From the NCBI GenBank assembly GCA_964472875.1, contig CAYYMD010000055.1, positions 1-18,574 of the forward strand: DNA of 18,574 bases, in the 5' to 3' direction. Below the pieces are notes generated by a model. It was given only the letters and a program-made list of their open reading frames with translations. It searched no databases and was not told the origin of the DNA. Both the position numbers and the translations under genes were made by a program. Of this stretch, positions 13,105-18,574 are shown piece after piece (position 1 is the stretch's first letter; each line of letters begins with the position of its first letter). Source of the DNA: CAYYMD01 sp964472875. Lineage in GTDB: Bacteria > Planctomycetota > Phycisphaerae > SM23-33.

Positions 13105-14055
13105 ATGCAAAAATTCAATTTATTTGTCGCAATGACGGTGATTATCTCTTCCGGTTGCGGGACCGCCGAAATGGCTCAGCAGCCCGACACGCAGCCATCC
13201 GGTCGTCTCGCAAAAGGTGCCGTTGCCGCTCGCGTAAACGGCGAGCCGATTTCCATGGGCGAACTTACCGAGGCCATGATTGAATCCCACGGTCTGCAAA
13301 CCGCGCAGATGCTGATAGTCAAGGAATTGATCCGCCAGAAAATGCGAAAAAGCGATATCAAAATCACCGACGAAAACGTTCGTGCGGAAAACAGGCGAAC
13401 GCTGGAGCAGATGTTCCCCGAGGTAAAGGATGAAAACCAGCGCAAGACACTGCTGAAGCAGTTTCTGCAGCAGCGGGAATTTTCCGAGAGACAATGGGAA
13501 ATGACCATGCGGCGCAACGCCGCCCTGCGCAAACTCGCCGATAGGCAGGTAAAAGTCAGCGAAGAGGAAATCCGCAAAGAGTTCGAGCGGCAGGGAGGCA
13601 AAAAAGTCGTGGTGCGCCACATCCAGTGCGCCTCGTTGTCCGACGCGCAGGAAATACTGGATAAAATCGAGGAAGGGGCGGACTTCGCAGAACTTGCGAA
13701 AGAACACTCCAAAAACCCATCCGCTGAGGACGGCGGCCTGCTGCCGCCCATCGGCAAGGACTCCCCCAACATTCCGCCGGCCATCTCCGAAGCGGCAATG
13801 GGCTTGCAGAAAGTCGGCGAGGTTTCCAATCCGGTCCAGACCGGCACGGCATTCCATGTGCTGAAACTGGAGAAAATAATCCCGCCCGACAAAACCGATT
13901 TCGAGAAGGTCAAGGACGATCTGCGAAAACAGATCCGCAGCAGGAAAGTACAGGCCGCACAAAGAAAAATTCTCCAGGATTTGGTATCCTCGGCCGACAT
14001 AGAGTACGTTAATCCTCAGTTAAAGGCACAGGCCCAAGAGGCGGAGAGTCAATGA
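13105..14055 (+). CDS. PpiC/SurA-like parvulin peptidyl-prolyl isomerase
   Basis: This 316-residue protein has a hydrophobic N-terminus and C18 in IISSGC, a near-lipobox whose -3 position is Ser rather than Leu/Val, so lipid attachment is likely but not certain. Residues ~38-150 are a SurA-N-like helical chaperone domain (VNGEPISMGELTEAMIE; many Glu/Arg/Lys helices). Residues ~166-258 are a parvulin domain: VVVRHIQCASLSDAQEI, GADFAELAKEHSKNPSAEDGGLLPPI, AFHVLKLEKI. It would fold or escort exported proteins outside the inner membrane. An AGGA Shine-Dalgarno lies 8 nt before the ATG; its stop overlaps the aminotransferase start by 4 bp. Confidence 0.85.
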   Translation: MQKFNLFVAMTVIISSGCGTAEMAQQPDTQPSGRLAKGAVAARVNGEPISMGELTEAMIESHGLQTAQMLIVKELIRQKMRKSDIKITDENVRAENRRTLEQMFPEVKDENQRKTLLKQFLQQREFSERQWEMTMRRNAALRKLADRQVKVSEEEIRKEFERQGGKKVVVRHIQCASLSDAQEILDKIEEGADFAELAKEHSKNPSAEDGGLLPPIGKDSPNIPPAISEAAMGLQKVGEVSNPVQTGTAFHVLKLEKIIPPDKTDFEKVKDDLRKQIRSRKVQAAQRKILQDLVSSADIEYVNPQLKAQAQEAESQ

Positions 14056-15311
14056 ATCAGCAGGATTGGAAAATAGACGTATCGCCCCGCATACAACGTT
14101 TGCCGCCGTACCTGTTCGGCAGGATAAACCGGCTGAAATACCAAAAGCGTCGCGCGGGTGTGGATATTATTGACCTGGGCATGGGCAATCCCTCGGACCC
14201 GACGCCGCAGAAAGTGGTTGAAAAACTCGCCGAGGCCGCGCGCGACCCGCGCAACACCCGCTACAGCGCCTCTGCGGGAATCTATAATCTGCGGCGGGAG
14301 GTGTCGCGCCTGTACAAGCGCCTCTACGACGTGAAACTGGACCCGGAAAACGAGGTCATCGCCTGCATCGGCTCCAAGGAGGGCTTCTCGCACATGTGCC
14401 TGGCGCTGATGGGCCCGGGCGACACCGCCATCGTGGGCGACCCGTATTTTCCCATCCACGTTTACGGCGTGGCGCTGGCCGGCGGAAACGTCATAAACGT
14501 GCCGCTGGGCAATGATAAGGCGTTCCTCAAGCGAATTTCCTACGTCGTGGAGCACCTGTATCCCAAGCCAAAACTGATAATCCTCAACTACCCCCACAAC
14601 CCCACCGCCATGACGGTCGACGGCGTGGATTTCTTCCAGGAGGCGGTTGACCTGGCCAAGCGCGAGGGCGTGCTGCTGATGCACGACTTCGCCTACGGGC
14701 GGACGTGCTTCGACGGCTACATGGCCCCGTCGTTTCTCCAGGCCGAAGGCGCGCGGGACGTCGGCGTGGAGTTCGTCACCATGTCCAAGCCGTACAACAT
14801 GGCCGGGTGGCGAATCGGCTTCGTCGTCGGCAACGCAGAGATGATACGCGCCCTGGCGACCATCAAGGGCTACTACGATTACGGTATATTCCAGGCCATC
14901 CAGATAGCCAGCATAATCGCCATGCGCGAATGCAACGGCGTTGTAGAAGAACAGGCAAAGGTCTACCAGTCGCGCCGCGACGTCGTGGTCCGCGGCCTGC
15001 GGCGCATCGGCTGGGAGGTCGAGCCGCCGCGGGCGAGCATGTTCGTCTGGGCGAAGGTCGCCGATGAGCACCTTGCCGGGCAGGGCACGATAGATTTTTC
15101 GTTGCGGCTGATGGACGAAGCCGAGGTGTCGCTGGCGCCCGGGCGGGCCTTCGGCGAAAACGGCGAAGGGTACGTCCGCATCGCGCTGGTCGAGAACGAG
15201 CACCGGCTCAAGCAGGCCATCCGCCAGATGGACCGCGCCCTGAACAAGGGCATCAAGGCGCCCTCGGCCACCAAACTCCGCAAAAAAGGCGCCCTGGACG
15301 AAAAAACTTAG
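14052..15311 (+). CDS. alaC: Pyridoxal-phosphate aminotransferase, AlaC-like
   Basis: This 419-residue fold-type I aminotransferase is close to E. coli AlaC over its whole length: RLPPYLFG near the N-terminus, DIIDLGMGNPSDPTP, GSKEGFSHMCLAL, NYPHNPTA, HDFAYGRTCFDGYMAPS, and SKPYNMAGWRIGF carrying the Schiff-base lysine K246. The C-terminus SMFVWAK and VRIALVENEHRLKQAIRQM is also family-typical. The enzyme makes alanine from pyruvate with glutamate as amino donor; related members make LL-diaminopimelate or methionine, so the substrate is an inference. It is translationally coupled to the chaperone gene upstream, an unusual pairing, and sits 87 bp before rnfC. Confidence 0.9.
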   Translation: MNQQDWKIDVSPRIQRLPPYLFGRINRLKYQKRRAGVDIIDLGMGNPSDPTPQKVVEKLAEAARDPRNTRYSASAGIYNLRREVSRLYKRLYDVKLDPENEVIACIGSKEGFSHMCLALMGPGDTAIVGDPYFPIHVYGVALAGGNVINVPLGNDKAFLKRISYVVEHLYPKPKLIILNYPHNPTAMTVDGVDFFQEAVDLAKREGVLLMHDFAYGRTCFDGYMAPSFLQAEGARDVGVEFVTMSKPYNMAGWRIGFVVGNAEMIRALATIKGYYDYGIFQAIQIASIIAMRECNGVVEEQAKVYQSRRDVVVRGLRRIGWEVEPPRASMFVWAKVADEHLAGQGTIDFSLRLMDEAEVSLAPGRAFGENGEGYVRIALVENEHRLKQAIRQMDRALNKGIKAPSATKLRKKGALDEKT

Positions 15312-15398
15312 TCCCTCGCCCGGACGGAAGAACACTTTTCCGCTATCCGGCCATTGCCGGCTATTCCATGATGGGGCGGATTGGTTTAACATATCGCC

Positions 15399-16709
15399 AT
15401 GAGATTCAGGCGTTACGGCACGTTCACCGGCGGGATAGACCTGCCGGATGAAAAACGCACCACTCTGGACGGACGAATCCGGCCGCTGGAAAACGTAGAG
15501 CGGCTGTTCGTTCCACTGGCTCCATGCGGCGGCGCGGCCGCGCTGCCGGAGGTAAAGACCGGCCAGCGTGTCCGCGGGGACCAACTCATCGCCCGCGGCC
15601 GGGACGGCGGCGTGGACATCTACAGCCCGGCCGACGGCAGGGTCGCCTCGACGACCACCGTCCGCGTGGCCGGCTATGGAAAATTCATAACCAGCCCCGC
15701 CGTCGAACTTACCGACGTTACATTCCCCCCGTCCGCCGGCGAGACGGACGAGCCCGCCCAGCCGCGGTCGCTGCTGGAAGGCAACCCCCTCACCACATAC
15801 CGCCGGCCGGTCGAGCCGCTGGCGGCGTGGATAAACCGCGCCCGCGGCCGCGACTGCAACGTCCTCATCGCCAACGGCATGGAGAACCAGCCCTACCTCA
15901 CCGCCACGCACCGCACTCTGGTCGAGCACGGCCCGCAGGTCGTCCGCGGCCTGGCGCTGCTGGCCGAGGCCGTCGGCGCGGATGAAATTTTCCTGGCTGT
16001 GGACCGCCGCCGCACATCCGCCTACGAGGCCATCATCGCCCCGGCCGAGAAACACGGCGTCAGGCGGGTCGCGCTTCCGCACAAGTACCCCGTCGGCGCC
16101 GACAACGTTCTTGTGAAGGTCATCACCCGCCGCGAGGTCCGCCCCGGCCACGGGCCGACGGATGTCGGTGCGGCGGTCATCGGCGTCTCGGCAGCGCTGG
16201 CCGCCTGGCGATGGGCCGCGCGGGGCATCCCCCCCACCGCCCGCACGGTCACGGTCTCCGGGCCGGGCATTGCCCCCCAGCGGCACGGCAACTTCCTCGC
16301 GCCCTTCGGCGTGAAAATTTCGGACATCGTTGCACCGTCAGACGAGGCCGCCGTAATCCACGGCGGGCCGATGACCGGCCTGCTGTGCCGGCCGGATGCG
16401 GTGGTGACGCCCTCGAGCGAGGGCGTTCTGGCCATACGCGCAAAGCGCCCCTCGGCGCCGACCTCCTGCATCCGCTGCGGATGGTGCACCGACCACTGCC
16501 CGGCGCGGCTGAACGTGGCGGCGCTGAACGACACATTCGAACTCGCACAGGTCCGCCGCGCCCGCCGGATGGGCGTGGCCGCGTGCGTGGACTGCGGAAC
16601 GTGCTCGTACCTGTGCCCGGCCCGGCTGCCGCTGGCACAGAGAATGTCGCAACTGAAACGCATAATAAGAAACCTCGACGAGGCCCCTGCCTCCGGCGGA
16701 GACGGTTAG
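15399..16709 (+). CDS. rnfC: RnfC-like subunit of the ion-translocating ferredoxin:NAD+ oxidoreductase
   Basis: This 436-residue protein has an N-terminal barrel-sandwich/RnfC_N region (GGIDLPDEK; YSPADGRV), a central NuoF-like domain (VLIANGMENQPYLTATHR), and two ferredoxin clusters: C357, C360, C363, C367 (CIRCGWCTDHCP) and C396, C399, C402, C406 (CVDCGTCSYLCP), each fit to hold a [4Fe-4S]. RnfC normally binds NADH/FMN and passes electrons inside the Rnf complex at the inner membrane. The NADH-site motif usually written YPxGGEKxLI is changed here to YPVGADNVLV (230-239), so NAD binding may be altered. No Shine-Dalgarno is evident; rnfD starts 1 bp after the stop. It is very GC-rich. Confidence 0.9.
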   Translation: MRFRRYGTFTGGIDLPDEKRTTLDGRIRPLENVERLFVPLAPCGGAAALPEVKTGQRVRGDQLIARGRDGGVDIYSPADGRVASTTTVRVAGYGKFITSPAVELTDVTFPPSAGETDEPAQPRSLLEGNPLTTYRRPVEPLAAWINRARGRDCNVLIANGMENQPYLTATHRTLVEHGPQVVRGLALLAEAVGADEIFLAVDRRRTSAYEAIIAPAEKHGVRRVALPHKYPVGADNVLVKVITRREVRPGHGPTDVGAAVIGVSAALAAWRWAARGIPPTARTVTVSGPGIAPQRHGNFLAPFGVKISDIVAPSDEAAVIHGGPMTGLLCRPDAVVTPSSEGVLAIRAKRPSAPTSCIRCGWCTDHCPARLNVAALNDTFELAQVRRARRMGVAACVDCGTCSYLCPARLPLAQRMSQLKRIIRNLDEAPASGGDG

Positions 16710-16710
16710 C

Positions 16711-17943
16711 ATGAACACACGAGATACGGATGTCGAATCCGCACGCGGCGGGATGGAATATTTCTCCCCGTTCCCCCCGCCGTTCATGCGAGCGCCGGAA
16801 GCCCAGCGGACCGTTTACGGCGTGACCATCGTGGCCGCCTGCGCGCCGCTGGCGGCGGGGATACTGTTCTTCGGCTGGCGTGCGGCCGCCATGGCCGGGC
16901 TGTGCGTGGTCTCCTGCGTGGCAATCGAGCGGCTCTACTACCGCGTGACCCGCACGCCCGCTCTCGTCGGCCGCACCCACGCATACCTGACCGGCCTGCT
17001 GCTGGCCCTGACGCTGCCGCCGTTCGTGCCGTGGTACGTGCCGGTCATCGCCGCGGCGTTCGCCATCATAGTCGGCAAGGCGATATTCGGCGGCGTGGGC
17101 CACTTCCTGTGGCAGCCGGCGCTGGTGGGCCGTTTCGTGGTTGCGGTTGTAATACCCGCGGCCACCATCAACCCCGCCTACTGGCCCGTCCTGGCTCAAA
17201 ACAAACTGCTCACCGGCGACATCGTCCGGACGCGCCGGGCAAGGAATTTCGAATCGTGGGCGGGCAGGCCCGCGCCCCAGGGCGCCGACGCCTTCGCGAT
17301 AGAGCGGCCAGAGACGATACTCTCCGGCCTGACCGCCGGGGATGAGCCGCAATACAGCGGCATCGTCGGCATGCCCGCGGATGTGCCGGCCGCTAAACCC
17401 GCCGCACTGCTGGAGTGCCAGCCGATAAACGAACTCTTCTACGGGGCCCATCCGGGCGGCACGGGCGAGACGTGCGCGATGGTGCTTATCGTGGCGATCC
17501 TTTACCTGGTATATCGAAACTACGCAAAGTGGCAACTGCCGCTGGCGTTTCTGCTCTCGGCCGCGGCCGTGGTCGCCGTCGCGCCCGTGCGCCTGGCCGG
17601 TGCGGGCGGGGCGACGCGAACGGTGTGGATGCCGCTGCTGGCCGAGGGGCTCGACGTGGGCTTCACCTACGTCAACTACCAACTCGTCAGCGGCGAGCTG
17701 ATGCTGGCGGCGTTTCTGCTGTCGGCCGAGATGACCACGCGGCCGATTACCACCGGAGGGCAGGTCGTCTTCGCCGTCGCCACAGGCGTGCTGGCGATGA
17801 TACTGCGCCTGTACGTGGACCTGTCCATCCCCTGCTATGCGGCGATACTGGCGATGAACACATTCGTGCCCGCCATCGATCGCCTCTGGCCGCGACGCGT
17901 CCTCGGCCGCGGCTGGCTCGACTTCCTGCGGCCCGGGCAGTAG
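16711..17943 (+). CDS. rnfD: RnfD-like membrane subunit of the Rnf complex
   Basis: This 410-residue polytopic protein has about 9-10 helices and belongs to the RnfD/NqrB family: SPFPPPFMRAPE at the N-terminus, then TLPPFVPWYVPVIAAAFAI, FGGVGHFLWQPALVGR, and GGTGETCAMVLIV through KWQLPLAFLL. The family binds flavin covalently through a Thr in a DxxSGATPL motif; here the matching stretch reads GADAFAIERPETILSG (191-206) with no clear SGAT, so the covalent FMN site looks altered or absent. It is ~60 residues longer than E. coli RsxD, mostly in the loop around 165-240. It is adjacent to rnfC (1 bp). No rnfG, E, A or B follows. Confidence 0.87.
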   Translation: MNTRDTDVESARGGMEYFSPFPPPFMRAPEAQRTVYGVTIVAACAPLAAGILFFGWRAAAMAGLCVVSCVAIERLYYRVTRTPALVGRTHAYLTGLLLALTLPPFVPWYVPVIAAAFAIIVGKAIFGGVGHFLWQPALVGRFVVAVVIPAATINPAYWPVLAQNKLLTGDIVRTRRARNFESWAGRPAPQGADAFAIERPETILSGLTAGDEPQYSGIVGMPADVPAAKPAALLECQPINELFYGAHPGGTGETCAMVLIVAILYLVYRNYAKWQLPLAFLLSAAAVVAVAPVRLAGAGGATRTVWMPLLAEGLDVGFTYVNYQLVSGELMLAAFLLSAEMTTRPITTGGQVVFAVATGVLAMILRLYVDLSIPCYAAILAMNTFVPAIDRLWPRRVLGRGWLDFLRPGQ

Positions 17944-18157
17944 CCACATAGTGTGTAAGGTCGGCAACTTGCCTGCCGACGGAACGAAACCAATCGGACA
18001 CCCATCGGCAGCGGAACAGCCAATCCTGCCGGCCGCCCGCGGCTCATTTTGTGCACAGCCGTTGCGGGATATTTTAGAAATTGCCGGTTTTTTCCGCGTT
18101 GTGCCGGGCTGTTGCAGGTTTTTAGACCTTTTTGCGCGATATTGCGCGTTTTTTACC
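17944..18157. other. Gene-free region after rnfD: hairpins and phased T-tracts
   Basis: GTCGGCA (17960-17966) and TGCCGAC (17974-17980) form a 7-bp hairpin 17 bp after the rnfD stop, lacking a U-tract, so a weak terminator at most. Farther on, T-tracts centred near 18090, 18121, 18131 and 18151 are about 31, 10 and 20 bp apart, close to multiples of the helical repeat, suggesting intrinsic bend. GCGC-GATATT-GCGC followed by GTTTTTT (18134-18154) could be a small intrinsic terminator for the rightward operon. Confidence 0.4.
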
Positions 18158-18158
18158 C

Positions 18159-18186
18159 TTGACAGGAATTCGTAAGTGTATGTATT
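18159..18186 (+). promoter_or_regulatory. Near-consensus promoter in the gene-free region
   Basis: TTGACA (18159-18164, perfect -35) and TGTATT (18181-18186, -10 with 4 of 6 matches) are 16 bp apart. A T-tract at 18149-18154 lies just upstream like an UP element. No credible ORF lies in the 380 bp downstream, so it may start a leader RNA of a gene beyond the window or a small RNA. Confidence 0.4.
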
Positions 18187-18255
18187 GCAGTGGTTAATCA
18201 TCATTTTGCCCCGCCGTCCGCCCGAAACCCGCGCTTTTTCGAGGGGGAAGAATAT

Positions 18256-18297
18256 TTCGGATTGCGGATTTCGGATTTCGGATTTCGGATTGCGGAT
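18256..18297. repeat. Heptamer tandem repeat T[T/G]CGGAT x6
   Basis: Six uninterrupted 7-bp units read TTCGGAT, TGCGGAT, TTCGGAT, TTCGGAT, TTCGGAT, TGCGGAT. Only the second base varies. It is intergenic and short, the style of short tandemly repeated repetitive sequences. Confidence 0.9.
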
Positions 18298-18348
18298 TCC
18301 GCCCTTCGGCCGGCCGCCTGCCTTTTCCGGAGCGGTTTGATAATTATG

Positions 18349-18368
18349 AATCCCGGCGCGCCGGGATT
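18349..18368. repeat. Perfect 20-bp palindrome
   Basis: The arm AATCCCGGCG is followed immediately by its own reverse complement CGCCGGGATT, a self-complementary 20-mer with no spacer. It contains the AscI-like core GGCGCGCC. It could be a protein-binding site or a cruciform; it has no T-run. Confidence 0.85.
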
Positions 18369-18398
18369 GGTCATTTTCCACCAGGTCAACCGAATTTA

Positions 18399-18426
18399 AG
18401 TTTTCAGTTTTTAGTTTTAAGTTTTG
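18399..18426. repeat. Second heptamer tandem repeat AGTTTTN x4
   Basis: Four units, AGTTTTC, AGTTTTT, AGTTTTA and AGTTTTG, follow in register, each differing only in the last base. This is a different 7-bp family 100 bp after the first. Confidence 0.8.
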
Positions 18427-18437
18427 CAATATATTAT

Positions 18438-18457
18438 CCCCGCATTCACATGCGGGG
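18438..18457. repeat. Hairpin CCCCGCA/TGCGGGG
   Basis: CCCCGCA (18438-18444) pairs with TGCGGGG (18451-18457) over a 6-nt loop. No U-tract follows. It may be part of a leader RNA or repeat unit. Confidence 0.5.
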
Positions 18458-18539
18458 CTTGCCGCGGCGGCGTTTTGGGCATTTGAGATTTGGTCGCATT
18501 TCGATATTAGAATTTTGTATTTTTTCATATTCCGAAATC

Positions 18540-18573
18540 CCGACGGGACCTTTGGGCCCGGAGGGGCCGTCGG
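18540..18573. repeat. Long hairpin at the window end
   Basis: CCGACGG (18540-18546) pairs with CCGTCGG (18567-18573), enclosing a GC-rich 20-nt loop. The window ends one base later, so more of the structure may lie to the right. Confidence 0.4.
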
Positions 18574-18574
18574 T

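Noticed and set aside
13105..13160. Definite lipoprotein call for the isomerase
   Set aside because: C18 is preceded by ISSG rather than a Leu/Val-xx-Cys lipobox, so I describe it only as a near-lipobox.
14049..16286. Long minus-strand open frame (745 codons) opposite alaC and rnfC
   Set aside because: It is antisense to two clearly recognisable genes, has a low-complexity Arg/Gly/Ala/Val-rich composition and no family motif. High GC makes such frames common.
18190..18399. Short plus-strand frame after the TTGACA promoter
   Set aside because: Most of the translation comes from the heptamer repeat (ISDFGFRIAD), there is no Shine-Dalgarno, and nothing resembles a protein family.
18256..18457. 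CRISPR array
   Set aside because: The repeats are 7 bp with no unique spacers and no cas gene is in the window.
16249..18528. Long minus-strand open frame (759 codons) opposite rnfC/rnfD and the gene-free end
   Set aside because: It runs through rnfD and the heptamer repeats in frame, and its translation is Arg/Gly-rich with repeat-derived KSEIRNP stretches; no domain is seen.

Overview
The window looks like chromosomal DNA of a planctomycete, probably of the Phycisphaerae type. This is inferred from the mix of gene families: a secreted GH95 fucosidase, a large prepilin-like protein with a C-terminal His/Asp segment, a PEP-CTERM sorted protein, a planctomycete-style tyrosine recombinase, and an MCE/Mla transporter. 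No taxonomic marker gene is present, so the assignment is moderate at best.

Region 1 (1-4666) is accessory DNA. It begins with the last 25 codons and right end of an IS3-family element (1-116), which stops 1 bp before the stop codon of a leftward gene. That gene (118-1278) encodes a protein with a C-terminal PD-(D/E)XK nuclease-like domain. It lies 2 bp downstream of a gene (1281-2777) whose product joins a helical domain carrying a QW-like repeat to a C-terminal TIR-like/nucleoside-deoxyribosyltransferase-like domain. The pair has a plausible promoter and is clearly less GC-rich than its surroundings. It is the best candidate for an undescribed (phage-defence-like) system. A small, possibly decayed excisionase-like ORF (2961-3251) and a complete tyrosine recombinase (3291-4550) follow. 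The recombinase gene begins about 115 bp from the 3' end of a tRNA-Asn(GUU) gene (4667-4739), the usual layout of an island integrated at a tRNA gene. The far attachment site is not in the window.

Region 2 (4740-10513) reads rightward: secreted GH95 alpha-L-fucosidase/galactosidase, a type II pseudopilin-like protein, a PEP-CTERM protein, a polytopic membrane protein overlapping it by 4 bp, and a THEP1-like P-loop NTPase starting 12 bp further on. It suggests polysaccharide use, cell-surface display, and an unassigned membrane protein/NTPase pair.

Region 3 (10705-17943) is a dense rightward run that may be one operon: an ArgA-like GNAT acetyltransferase, MlaF-type ATPase, MlaD-type MCE protein, a PpiC/SurA-like peptidyl-prolyl isomerase, an AlaC-like aminotransferase, RnfC and RnfD. 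Junctions are +1, -4, +33, -4, +87 and +1 bp. No MlaE permease and no other Rnf subunits are next to their partners.

Region 4 (17944-18574) holds no credible gene. It contains hairpins, T-tracts spaced at about one helical turn, a near-consensus promoter, two different heptamer tandem repeats, a perfect 20-bp palindrome, and a hairpin reaching the window end.
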